A stretch of DNA of 49,477 nt, taken from JABDCI01 sp964475835 (GTDB lineage: Bacteria > Verrucomicrobiota > Verrucomicrobiia > JABWAM01). The stretch is from assembly GCA_964475835.1 (NCBI GenBank), contig CAYYYL010000019.1:1-49477 (forward strand). Direction: 5' to 3'. This document shows, in pieces, positions 9,001 through 16,943 of the stretch (the stretch's first letter is position 1; every line of letters begins with the position of its first letter). Made by a program: the position numbers and the translations under genes. A model generated the notes under the pieces. That model ran no database searches. It was given only the letters and a program-made list of their open reading frames with translations, and was not told the DNA's origin.

Positions 9001-9142
9001 CAGCGATGCCGCAAAAGCCCCTGGCGTGGGCATCTATATGCAAAGCATTCCCCTGGGCAGTTCCATCCCCACACGACTCTCCCTTCCCAACGATTCCCGA
9101 CTCCGCATCTTCGCCATCTCCCTTGAACCCTCAACCCCTTAG
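6017..9142 (+). CDS. Membrane-anchored glycoside hydrolase family 2 enzyme
   Basis: 1041 residues. An N-terminal membrane anchor or uncleaved signal (WIILIGMVLAIGIVMWW, about 6-22) is followed by a GH2 sugar-binding jelly-roll domain (about 130-260, VWYQRNVEIP, HEGGSTPFSLDAT), an immunoglobulin-like domain (about 265-390) and the TIM barrel. The acid/base glutamate is E511 in WGTCNECES and the nucleophile is E596 in LPLFATEFGIW. After about residue 690 come Ig-like and carbohydrate-binding-like beta domains. GH2 covers beta-galactosidase, beta-glucuronidase, beta-mannosidase and related activities; the sequence does not settle which. It lies in a tight operon with the LacI regulator, the pseudopilin and a secreted binding protein, so it probably degrades an imported or surface-bound glycan. 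Confidence 0.9.
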   Translation: MKFSRWIILIGMVLAIGIVMWWRWPSTHSPKQTPSLPKTPVEAPALPPTLEWKQAGSHAVPFQNGLPYFTSDKQKRLTQSLNGPWVKKRIPAHHALSLSQRTPQVIQELQNESPDAFVSPLNGSIWQNHDVPGVENPAPDRYQDGVWYQRNVEIPITFSDRRILLHFGAVNYIADIWMDGKWIGYHEGGSTPFSLDATHFLTPGKISSLVVRVDNPPWRPHPDGGAIDKSNDYPIVPYKTADWWNYGGILRSVELEALPQDAILRAEIRSSIQNSVTKLETTVVTSGTNGKLRFKLHPARLSKDSLLNPFAEDLAAPDEIAPIETVPESPATKVEDFQVTTHEISYPALEPWTLRHPKLYVLEVELLSGEQVLDRHFVQFGVRTFDRKGTELLLNDKPVFLKGIAVHETFPHSFPEQTPDMTAAVGRDFQNIYDLNANFVRSGHRPPHPFTPMVADRLGIGLWEEIPVYWFEGNAFDYQRTTRPIARQMFGEMLARDINHPSILVWGTCNECESQDERKAFITDLKQLGESIDRNRLIAQSASGSDPLDETHNACDLFGFTSYYGVFYGHTYGAATVKALETMHASHPNLPLFATEFGIWSEKDLSNSPTQIRVARDTFQAFTCKPYMKGCIWWALNDWHTMISNPQSMGLVTLSGDRKPAFYALQDLYATHDDPMFLRWRAPARWKPLRGRVDLDLILQSSSPAREISIQVDGRDLEVTHHEATGHFTANFDSTQLMEGPHIMTVRAENQNGTVLSEVPTAFVDNVDEPPTLEANLHSGDFILDGQILCVNAQDDRDITRVEARMGEAPWKLLDRVQRTSTYLTHLSASAGPSKLQIRVVDDGNHTVEKTLDLHAPASSFIHLPLPFDCDWISSSTNLKDGTGWDFPTEELPAGGQTFVHNSQSGPIVFQFPDTSDGVKNCVECRGQTLNLPAGRFKAIHILAAMHDGSAPVRFLLHPAEGTMQVVTLNFSDWWRGEPAHGDERAILTTVHHEASDAAKAPGVGIYMQSIPLGSSIPTRLSLPNDSRLRIFAISLEPSTP

Positions 9143-9146
9143 CCTT

Positions 9147-10079
9147 ATGAAAAAAATCCTCATCCTCGCATCCCTCGCGCTCTGTTGGGCCGGAGCTTCC
9201 GCCGCCGAGAACGCCGTCACGGGCAAAACCATTCACGTGCAGGACCAAAATGTGGCCGATTGGACGGGTACGCCGCCAAACGCCGAAAACGAATCCTCCT
9301 ATTCCGAGGGGGAATTCATCTGGAAGGATGCGGCTCGTGACGACACCGGAAATGGTAACTACACCTACCCGCTCGAACCCGTATTTGAACACTGCGCCGA
9401 CCTGCGCGAGGTCCGCGTCACCTTCGACAAAAACAACCTCTACCTCTTCATCAAAACGGAAAAACCCCGCGACTGGTGGGTTCCCTACCGGGTCGTCGCC
9501 ATCCGCACCGACCTTCCCGGCACCAACCTTTTAAACGTCCTTCCCCAGGGGGAAACCTCTTCGATCAGCAACTACCAGGGGATGTACGGGGAGATCAAAG
9601 TGTCCCCGGATATGGCTCCCCATTTCGTGATCGGTCTCTCCGGCACCTTCAAAGGCCGCATCTGGGATGGCTCTGGAAAACTGATCGGGAAAGCCGATGG
9701 AGCGGATTCCGGAAGCGACACCGCAGGATTCCAGGTCGCCACCTTTGACTGGTGCAACATGCAGGTCGCCATTCCCTGGAAACTTTTAAAAGTCGAACCT
9801 CCCCAGGGCAAAACATGGAAGTTCCTCGTCGGCGTGGGTATTCAGGACTACGATCACCTCCGTGAAGTCGACGCGCGCGCCTCCCAGTGGCATGGCGGCG
9901 GTGGTGAAGGCAGCTTTAATGAGGATGGTGTCGACTGTGATCTCTATGACCTCGCGAGCCCTTCCAGCGAGATGCAGCAACAGGACCTCGGCGGTTTCGC
10001 TCCCAACGGATCTGGATCGAGCGACTATCCCGAAATCAAAAACTCGTGGCTTGAAATCAAATTCGGGAAACTGAAGTAG
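9147..10079 (+). CDS. Secreted glucodextranase C-terminal-domain-like protein
   Basis: 310 residues starting at ATG 9147, 4 bp after the GH2 stop. A clear signal peptide (MKKILILASLALCWAGASAA) precedes a beta-rich domain of the glucodextranase C-terminal (DOMON-like) type. The recognisable block is GEFIWKDAARDDTGNGNYTY, then PLEPVF and the LREVRVTFDKNNLYLFIK segment. In enzymes of this type the module binds carbohydrate or anchors to the cell surface; here it stands alone without a catalytic domain. It is the last gene of the carbohydrate operon and is followed directly by a hairpin repeat that may serve as terminator. A longer reading frame upstream, inside the GH2 gene, lacks a signal peptide and was not used. 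Confidence 0.8.
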   Translation: MKKILILASLALCWAGASAAENAVTGKTIHVQDQNVADWTGTPPNAENESSYSEGEFIWKDAARDDTGNGNYTYPLEPVFEHCADLREVRVTFDKNNLYLFIKTEKPRDWWVPYRVVAIRTDLPGTNLLNVLPQGETSSISNYQGMYGEIKVSPDMAPHFVIGLSGTFKGRIWDGSGKLIGKADGADSGSDTAGFQVATFDWCNMQVAIPWKLLKVEPPQGKTWKFLVGVGIQDYDHLREVDARASQWHGGGGEGSFNEDGVDCDLYDLASPSSEMQQQDLGGFAPNGSGSSDYPEIKNSWLEIKFGKLK

Positions 10080-10083
10080 CCAT

Positions 10084-10107
10084 GGAGGGCGACGCTCCGT
10101 CGTCGCC
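10084..10107 (+). repeat. GGAGGGCGACG hairpin repeat, single copy
   Basis: One 24-bp unit. GGCGACG and CGTCGCC form a 7-bp stem with a 6-nt loop, followed by TTT. It lies 4 bp after one stop codon and 16 bp before the convergent carB stop, so it may act as a bidirectional terminator. Confidence 0.8.
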
Positions 10108-10123
10108 TTTCAAAACAAAAACC

Positions 10124-11599
10124 TTAAAACTTCAACCCAACCAGCTCTTCCTCACACTGAACGATCTCCTCGAGATTGGACAGAAACCACCGGTCGATCT
10201 TCGTCAGCTGGAAAATCTCCTCAACCGTGAATCCTGCACGGAGGGCGTGCCGGATAAAGAAGATGCGGTCGCAATTGGGTGTAGTCAGCTTTTGCTGAAT
10301 GAGATCACGCGGAAGGATGTCACGGTCACCGTAAGACGCCTCACCGATTCTCCACGGTTTGCCATCCCCGCCCAATCCCATGCGCCCCACTTCAAGCGAA
10401 CGCAGCGCCTTCTGGAGGGATTCCTTGAAGGTGCGTCCAATCGCCATCGCCTCACCCACACTCTTCATCTGGGTCGTGAGCGTAGCGTCCGCACCGGGGA
10501 ATTTTTCAAACGCAAAGCGGGGAATCTTCGTCACCACATAATCAATGGTCGGCTCGAAACTGGCCGGAGTCTCGCGGGTGATGTCATTCGGAATCTCGTC
10601 CAGCGTGTAACCCACGGCGAGCTTGGCGGCAATCTTGGCAATGGGAAATCCCGTCGCCTTCGATGCCAGGGCTGAGGAACGTGACACACGCGGATTCATC
10701 TCGATCACCACCATACGTCCAGTGTCCGGACACATGCCAAACTGGATGTTGGATCCCCCGGTTTCCACTCCGATTTCGCGAATGCACGCAAAGGAGGCGT
10801 CACGCATGATCTGATACTCCTTATCACTCAGCGTCTGCGCGGGCGCCACCGTGATGGAATCCCCGGTATGAACGCCCATGGGGTCAAAATTCTCAATGGA
10901 ACAGATGATCACACAATTGTCCTTGTGATCGCGCATCACCTCCATTTCGTACTCCTTCCAGCCGATGAGGGATTCCTCGACCAGAATTTCGCTGACGGGG
11001 GATAGTTCGATGCCACGCTGGGCCATCTGTTCGAATTCCTCACGGTTGTAGGCCACCCCCCCACCTGTGCCTCCCATGGTGAACGCGGGGCGGATGATTA
11101 CGGGAAATCTGCCGATTTTCTGAGCCACCGCACGCGCTTCATCCAGATTGTGCGCCGTCCCGCTCATCGGACAGTCCAGACCGATCTTGAGCATCGCATC
11201 CTTGAAAAGCTGGCGGTCCTCCCCCTTCTCAATCGCCGCCGCCTTGGCGCCAATCATCTCCACACCAAATTTCTTCAGTATACCCTTGCGATGCAGCGCC
11301 ATCGCGGTGTTGAGAGCGGTCTGACCTCCTAATGTCGGAAGCAGGGCATCCGGTTTCTCGCGTTCAATGATTTTGGCCACAACTTCCGGGGTGATCGCCT
11401 CGATATAAGTACGATCCGCAAACTCCGGGTCCGTCATGATGGTTGCGGGATTGGAATTGACCAGAATAACTTTGTACCCCTCCTCGCGCAGAGCCTTGCA
11501 CGCCTGAGTGCCTGAATAGTCAAATTCGCAGGCCTGCCCGATGATGATGGGGCCGGAACCAATTAAAAGGATGGACTTGAGATCTTTGCGTTTCGGCAT
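10124..11599 (-). CDS. carB: Carbamoyl-phosphate synthase large subunit, N-terminal half only
   Basis: 491 residues against about 1070 for a normal CarB. The reading frame covers the whole carboxyphosphate-forming ATP-grasp domain (IGSGPIIIGQACEFDYSGTQ at the start, PVIIRPAFTMGGTGGGVAYN, VIEMNPRVSRSSALASKATG) and the first part of the oligomerisation domain (DRIFFIRHALRAGFTVEEIF), then stops at ELVGLKF. The second, carbamate-phosphorylating half is absent from the window. Split CarB proteins are known in Aquifex and some methanogens with a break in a similar region, so a natural two-gene CarB is the first explanation. Truncation next to the repeat 16 bp downstream is the alternative. Start ATG 11599 diverges from dnaE. 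It would supply carbamoyl phosphate to ArgF and pyrimidine synthesis. Confidence 0.9.
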   Translation of the reverse strand: MPKRKDLKSILLIGSGPIIIGQACEFDYSGTQACKALREEGYKVILVNSNPATIMTDPEFADRTYIEAITPEVVAKIIEREKPDALLPTLGGQTALNTAMALHRKGILKKFGVEMIGAKAAAIEKGEDRQLFKDAMLKIGLDCPMSGTAHNLDEARAVAQKIGRFPVIIRPAFTMGGTGGGVAYNREEFEQMAQRGIELSPVSEILVEESLIGWKEYEMEVMRDHKDNCVIICSIENFDPMGVHTGDSITVAPAQTLSDKEYQIMRDASFACIREIGVETGGSNIQFGMCPDTGRMVVIEMNPRVSRSSALASKATGFPIAKIAAKLAVGYTLDEIPNDITRETPASFEPTIDYVVTKIPRFAFEKFPGADATLTTQMKSVGEAMAIGRTFKESLQKALRSLEVGRMGLGGDGKPWRIGEASYGDRDILPRDLIQQKLTTPNCDRIFFIRHALRAGFTVEEIFQLTKIDRWFLSNLEEIVQCEEELVGLKF

Positions 11600-11649
11600 A
11601 AACGGCCATTAAGGTGCATGAAATGAGCCTCCCACGGAAGCAAAAAGAT

Positions 11650-11672
11650 TTCAGGTTGCGACTAAACCTGAA
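11650..11672. promoter_or_regulatory. Inverted repeat between carB and dnaE
   Basis: TTCAGGTT-N7-AACCTGAA, a perfect 8-bp inverted repeat with a 7-bp spacer, 25 bp upstream of the dnaE start and in the divergent promoter region. It could be an operator for either gene or a hairpin in the dnaE leader. Confidence 0.5.
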
Positions 11673-11696
11673 CGTGGCAAAATGGGGCAAATCGTC

Positions 11697-14600
11697 ATGA
11701 GTCACACCTCCTCCTTCGTTCACCTGCACCAGCACACGGAATATTCCTTGCTGGACTCGACGATCCGCATCCCCGATCTGATGAAGAAGGCGAAGGCCTG
11801 TGGCGCACCGGCGGTGGCGATGACCGACCACGGCAATCTCTTCGGCGCCGTTGAGTTTTACCGGGAGGCCCAAAACCACGGTCTCCGCCCCATCATCGGA
11901 TGTGAAGTCTACATGGCCCCTGGCAAGCGAACCGAAAAGGATGCAGCCAGCGCGAGGGACGCCTCCTATCATTTCCTTCTCCTCGCCCAGGATGAAACCG
12001 GTTATCGAAATCTTCTCAAACTCGTCACAGAAGCTCATCTCACCGGGTTTTACTACAAACCCCGCATCGATCGGGATCTCCTCACTCAGCATCATGAGGG
12101 CCTGATCGCCACCTCCGCCTGTCTGAAAGGCGAAGTCGCCTACAATTTGATGAACAACCAGCCGGACAAGGCCCTTGATTTCGTCCGGTTCTGCAAGGAT
12201 CTCTTCGGAGATCGCTTCTACCTCGAAGTTCAAAATCATGGCATCGAGGCCCAGCGCCGAGTCAATCCGCAGATTGCCGAAATCGCCAAAAAGCACGGCA
12301 TCCCCCTCGTCGCCACGAACGACGTCCACTATCTCGAAAAAACGCATGCACCGGCCCACGACGCTCTGATCTGCATCGGCACCGCCTCGCTTCTCAATGA
12401 TGAAAAGCGCAAGCGCTATGAGACGGAGGAGTTCTACTTCAAAACCGCCGCTGAAATGGATGCGGCGCTGGGCGAATACCCCGAGGCGATCAAAAACACG
12501 CTCGCGATCGCGGAACGTTGCAATCTGCTCCTCGATTTCAAGACCAACCGATACCCCGCCTATGCCCCGCCCCAGGGCAAGACACGCGCAGACTATCTCC
12601 GTGAACTTGTGAGCGATGGCATTCGGGAACGATTCCAATTCGATCCCGCCACCAAAGCACCCACAACGGAGCAAAAGGTGGTGCTCGACCGCATGAACCT
12701 CGAACTCCAGGTCATGGAGAAAACGGGCTTCCTCAGCTACTTCCTCATCGTCTGGGATTTCATTCATCACGCAAAAAGCCAGAATATCCCCGTCGGTCCT
12801 GGCCGCGGTTCCGCCGCCGGAAGCCTGGTCGCCTACGCCCTCGGCATCACGAACATCGACCCCCTCCGCTACCGCCTCCTCTTTGAGCGATTCCTCAATC
12901 CAGAACGCGTGAGCCCCCCCGATATCGACATCGACTTCTGCTACAATCGGCGTCCTGAGGTGATCGACTACGTCCGTCATAAATACGGAAATGACAACGT
13001 GGCCCAAATCATCACCTTCGGAACCATGGGCGCCAAGGCCGTCGTGCGTGATGTGGGACGGGTGATGGGCCTTCCCTACGGCGAAGTGGACCGCCTCGCC
13101 AAGATGATTCCCAACGAGCTCAAGATGACGCTCGACAAGGCGCTGAAGGAAAGCCCCGACCTAAAGGGCGCCGTCAAAGGCAACCCCGCCTATGCAGAAC
13201 TCATCGACACCGCCATCACCCTTGAGGGACTCTCCCGTCAGAGTTCGGTCCATGCCGCCGGCGTCGTGATCTGTGGCGAGCCCCTCTATCATTTCGTCCC
13301 CCTGGCACGAGATAAAAGCGAAGCCGTCGTCACCCAATATTCGATGGATTCCCTCGGCAAACTGAATCTGCTGAAGATGGATTTCCTGGGACTTAAAACC
13401 CTCACCGTGATCAAGGATGCCGTGGACATGATCCGGAAAACCCAGGGAATCACCCTGGATCCCGACACTTTCGATCTTGCGGATAAAAAAACATTCGAAC
13501 TTCTCAACCGCGCCGACACCACCGCCGTCTTCCAGCTGGAAAGTCCCGGCATGCGCGACCTGGCGCGCAAATTCGGCATCACATGCATCGAAGACATCTT
13601 CGCCTTGATCGCCCTCTACCGCCCAGGTCCGATGGATCTGATTCCTGAATTCATCAAGCGCAAGAACGGACAAACCGCCATTCACTACGACCACCCTCTG
13701 CTCGAGGATATTTGCAAAGAGACCTACGGCATGATGATCTACCAGGAGCAGGTCATGCAGGCGGCAAGCGCACTGGCCGGCTTCTCGCTCGGAGGCGCCG
13801 ACATTCTGCGCCGCGCCATGGGAAAAAAGAATCTGGAGGAAATGGCCGCCCAACGCGCCCTCTTCGTGAAGGGTGCAAGGGAGAAAAACAGCATTCCGAA
13901 GGAGAAGGCGGAAAAAATCTTCGACCTTCTCGAGAAATTCGCCGGTTACGGTTTCAACAAATCCCACTCCGCCGCCTACGGGATCATCACCTACCAGACC
14001 GCCTTTCTCAAAGCCAACTACACGGTCGAATACATGGCCGCAGCGCTCTCAAACGAACTGAACGACAAGGACAAGGCCACCGACTACATTAACAACTGTC
14101 GCGAACTCGACATCGAAGTCCTTCCACCCAGTATCAATGAGTCGGATCAGCTTTTCACCGTCGTCAATGCCAAGCAGATCCGCTTCGGTCTGGCTGCCAT
14201 CAAGAATGTGGGAACTTCCGCGGTCGACTCCATCATCCTCGAGCGAAACAAAAACGGTCATTACAAGAGCATCTTCGATTTCTGCTCCCGCCTTGATGGA
14301 CGCATGGTGAATAAGCGCGTTCTGGAAAGTCTGGTGAAGTCCGGAGCCTTTGACTTCACCGGACTTTCGCGACGTCAGAACTTCGAGGCCATCGACCGCG
14401 CCATTTCGATCGGGTCCTCCCTTCAAAACGATCGCGCCCGGGGTCAGGCCGGACTTTTCGGCGAGGAGACGGATACCGGGCAAACCGGACAGGACGATCC
14501 GGCGATTCCCGAATGGCATCAAAATGAATTGCTCTCCTACGAGAAGGAACTTCTTGGTTTCTACGTCTCGGGGCATCCCCTCACCCAGCACGCCCCCCTG

Positions 14601-15209
14601 CTCAAACTTTTTGAACTCAAATCCGCCACCCATCTGAAGGAATTGCACGATGGCGATGAGACGCGTCTGGGCGGCATCATCACCTCCTTTCAGAAGAAAC
14701 TCAGCAAAAAGGACAACCGCCCTTGGGCCATTCTCGAAGTCGAGGATCTCGACGGGTCCGTGGAAACCCTCGTCTATTCGGACGCCTTCGAAAAATCCAA
14801 AAATCACATCGGCGCGGAACGCGCGGTGCTCATCTGCGGCCGGGTGGATCTCCGTGAAGACACCCCGAAACTGATCGCCTCAGAAGTGTTTCCCCTTGAA
14901 GAAGCCTACCGTCGTTTCACCAAAGCCGTTCACCTTCATATCCCCAACAACCGGTTCGGAGTGGAGCATCTCGAACAGGTGCGCGACATTCTTCAGCGCC
15001 ATCCGGGACATCTCCCCCTGCTGTTCTGCATGGAGCAATCCAACGGCGAGGTGGTCTACATGAGTACCGGGGCTGAATTTCACGTCATGCCAAATGAAAC
15101 CCTCGTGCATGAGCTCCGTCATGTCATGGGCGAGCGATCCGTGTTCGTCAAAGTGGCGCCCATCGTGCCACGTAATGGGAAAAACGGAAAAAACGGCCGT
15201 CCGTTTTGA
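11697..15209 (+). CDS. dnaE: DNA polymerase III subunit alpha
   Basis: Replicative DNA polymerase, 1170 residues from ATG 11697; an in-frame ATG at 11682 adds five residues. Domains in order: N-terminal PHP domain beginning FVHLHQHTEYSLLDS, then palm with the catalytic aspartates PDIDIDFCYNRR (D409, D411, D413), thumb/fingers (SVHAAGVVICGEPL, YRPGPMDLIPEFI, GYGFNKSHSAAYGIITYQTA), a helix-hairpin-helix region and a C-terminal OB fold (LGGIITSFQKKLSKKDNRPW). The length and domain order match DnaE1, not PolC. No intein is present. It diverges from carB and is followed by an inverted pair of hairpin repeats. Confidence 0.97.
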   Translation: MSHTSSFVHLHQHTEYSLLDSTIRIPDLMKKAKACGAPAVAMTDHGNLFGAVEFYREAQNHGLRPIIGCEVYMAPGKRTEKDAASARDASYHFLLLAQDETGYRNLLKLVTEAHLTGFYYKPRIDRDLLTQHHEGLIATSACLKGEVAYNLMNNQPDKALDFVRFCKDLFGDRFYLEVQNHGIEAQRRVNPQIAEIAKKHGIPLVATNDVHYLEKTHAPAHDALICIGTASLLNDEKRKRYETEEFYFKTAAEMDAALGEYPEAIKNTLAIAERCNLLLDFKTNRYPAYAPPQGKTRADYLRELVSDGIRERFQFDPATKAPTTEQKVVLDRMNLELQVMEKTGFLSYFLIVWDFIHHAKSQNIPVGPGRGSAAGSLVAYALGITNIDPLRYRLLFERFLNPERVSPPDIDIDFCYNRRPEVIDYVRHKYGNDNVAQIITFGTMGAKAVVRDVGRVMGLPYGEVDRLAKMIPNELKMTLDKALKESPDLKGAVKGNPAYAELIDTAITLEGLSRQSSVHAAGVVICGEPLYHFVPLARDKSEAVVTQYSMDSLGKLNLLKMDFLGLKTLTVIKDAVDMIRKTQGITLDPDTFDLADKKTFELLNRADTTAVFQLESPGMRDLARKFGITCIEDIFALIALYRPGPMDLIPEFIKRKNGQTAIHYDHPLLEDICKETYGMMIYQEQVMQAASALAGFSLGGADILRRAMGKKNLEEMAAQRALFVKGAREKNSIPKEKAEKIFDLLEKFAGYGFNKSHSAAYGIITYQTAFLKANYTVEYMAAALSNELNDKDKATDYINNCRELDIEVLPPSINESDQLFTVVNAKQIRFGLAAIKNVGTSAVDSIILERNKNGHYKSIFDFCSRLDGRMVNKRVLESLVKSGAFDFTGLSRRQNFEAIDRAISIGSSLQNDRARGQAGLFGEETDTGQTGQDDPAIPEWHQNELLSYEKELLGFYVSGHPLTQHAPLLKLFELKSATHLKELHDGDETRLGGIITSFQKKLSKKDNRPWAILEVEDLDGSVETLVYSDAFEKSKNHIGAERAVLICGRVDLREDTPKLIASEVFPLEEAYRRFTKAVHLHIPNNRFGVEHLEQVRDILQRHPGHLPLLFCMEQSNGEVVYMSTGAEFHVMPNETLVHELRHVMGERSVFVKVAPIVPRNGKNGKNGRPF

Positions 15210-15241
15210 CCCATCCTTTCCGCAAATTCAGTTCTGCAAAA

Positions 15242-15316
15242 GGCGACGACGGAGCGTTGCCCTCCAAGATCAGAAGATGGTTTCTCCGTTTTGGAGGGCG
15301 ACGCTCCGTCGTCGCC
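15242..15316. repeat. Inverted pair of GGAGGGCGACG repeats after dnaE
   Basis: A reverse copy (15242-15265, GGCGACGACGGAGCGTTGCC and CTCC) and a forward copy (15293-15316, GGAGGGCGACGCTCCGTCGT and CGCC) are separated by 27 bp, giving a long potential hairpin with each copy also a small hairpin. It begins 33 bp after the dnaE stop and may work as a terminator. Confidence 0.88.
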
Positions 15317-15408
15317 CCCAATATATTACAACACGCCCATGTCGTTCCTTTGAAACGGCAACTTTTGCCATTCTTTGGTTTTTGCTAGGGTAGAAACCGC
15401 ATTTTCCT

Positions 15409-16926
15409 ATGTCTGAATCCGACTCGGAACTTTTATCCCCTTTCCCCGGTCCCTGGGATGAACGAGCTATAGCTCATCTACTCAGCCGCACTGGATTTTC
15501 CGCCACATCAGAACAGATTCAGGAAACTTTGAAGGAGTCCCCGGATCAAACCCTCCAACGCCTGCTCTACTACGACTCCATCCCCGATGACTGGCCCAAG
15601 CCCGACTGGGCCGAGCCTGAAGAACAACCTTTTCGAAAAAAACTTACCTCAGAAGAGGAGAAAAAAAAGAGACTAAAGGAGATCCGCGACCATTTGATTG
15701 AACTGGAAATGGGCTGGCCGAGGCGCATGGCCACGACTTCCCGTCCGCTCCAGGAAAAACTCACCCTCTTCTGGCACGGCCATTTCGCCACCGCTCGGGA
15801 CAAGGTGAAAAACCCCTATCTCATGTGGCTTCAAAACGAAACGCTGCGCCGAAATGCCAGCGGTAATTTCCAGACCATGGTCCAGGAACTGAGCAAGGAT
15901 CCTGCGATGATCCTGTGGCTGGACAATGACTCCAACCACAAGGAGCATCCCAACGAAAACTACGCCCGGGAATTAATGGAGCTTTTTACCCTGGGAGAAG
16001 GAAACTACACGGAACAGGACATCAAGGAATCCGCACGCGCGTTCACCGGCTGGGGCATCAATCGATTGCAAGGAACCTTTCGTTTTGCAGCCGGTCAGCA
16101 TGACAGCGGCACCAAAAACTTCATGGGACGCCAGGGCAACTGGGATGGAGGCGACATCGTGAGCATCATCTTCGAGCAACCCGCCTGTGCACGCTTCATT
16201 GTTCGAAAACTCTGGACCTTTTTTTCCTATGAAAATCCCGAGGAGGAAATCGTGGAAGGACTGGCGAAAATCCTCCGAGAGAATCACTACGAATTGAAAC
16301 CTCTGCTCTGGAAACTCTTCTCCTGTCGCGCGTTCTATTCCGACAGAGCGGTACGGTCCCAAATCAAAAGCCCCATTCAACTTGTTGTCGGTTCATTTCA
16401 ATTATTGAAAAAGGAACTTCGTGAGACCGAAGGATTTTCTAAACTCATTTTGAATGTGCTTCGTCTGATGGGGCAGGAACCGTTCAATCCCCCGAGTGTG
16501 AAGGGCTGGGATGGCGGTCTCACGTGGGTCAACACCGCCAGCCTCCTCCTTCGCTACAATTTCGCCAGTTTTCTCGTTCATGGAGTCCCGCCAGAGATGA
16601 TGCTCGGCAAAAATCAGAAAATGGCCAATGGAGAAATCAAACCCGGGGTGTTTCGTTTTCTACAACGGCACGCAGACCCCGTCGATGTATTCACCCTGTT
16701 TGACCGGACACGCTTCACCACTTCCGAACAGGTCGTGACCTTTTTCACCCGTTACCTCTGGAACGCGCCCGTGGATGACGAGAGCATGCGACAGTTCACC
16801 CGCTTTCTCGACACGAATGAAACCGGAGGAAGCCATCAGTTCCGGGTCACCAATTCCGATGCCCAGCAGAAAATCCGGGGCCTCATCCACCTGATCATGA
16901 GCACCCCTCAGTACCAGGTTTGCTGA
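15409..16926 (+). CDS. DUF1800 domain-containing protein
   Basis: 505 residues, no obvious signal peptide or membrane helix. The DUF1800 core is clear: LLSRTGFSATSEQIQ near the N-terminus, then LTLFWHGHFATARDKVKNPY, ASGNFQTMVQELSKDPAMI, the strongly conserved ENYARELMELFTLGEGNYTEQ and ARAFTGWGI. A highly charged segment (EEEKKKRLKEIRDH) lies near residue 85. The family is of unknown function. In PVC bacteria, myxobacteria and others it is almost always followed by a DUF1501 gene, as here (17-bp gap), which suggests that the two products act together outside or at the membrane. Start ATG 15409. Confidence 0.9.
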   Translation: MSESDSELLSPFPGPWDERAIAHLLSRTGFSATSEQIQETLKESPDQTLQRLLYYDSIPDDWPKPDWAEPEEQPFRKKLTSEEEKKKRLKEIRDHLIELEMGWPRRMATTSRPLQEKLTLFWHGHFATARDKVKNPYLMWLQNETLRRNASGNFQTMVQELSKDPAMILWLDNDSNHKEHPNENYARELMELFTLGEGNYTEQDIKESARAFTGWGINRLQGTFRFAAGQHDSGTKNFMGRQGNWDGGDIVSIIFEQPACARFIVRKLWTFFSYENPEEEIVEGLAKILRENHYELKPLLWKLFSCRAFYSDRAVRSQIKSPIQLVVGSFQLLKKELRETEGFSKLILNVLRLMGQEPFNPPSVKGWDGGLTWVNTASLLLRYNFASFLVHGVPPEMMLGKNQKMANGEIKPGVFRFLQRHADPVDVFTLFDRTRFTTSEQVVTFFTRYLWNAPVDDESMRQFTRFLDTNETGGSHQFRVTNSDAQQKIRGLIHLIMSTPQYQVC

Positions 16927-16943
16927 TCACAACGGAGAACATC

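Noticed and set aside
11520..13007. Long open frame antisense to the 5' part of dnaE and across carB start
   Set aside because: Nearly 500 codons but repetitive, acidic and without any family motif; dnaE motifs are unmistakable on the plus strand.
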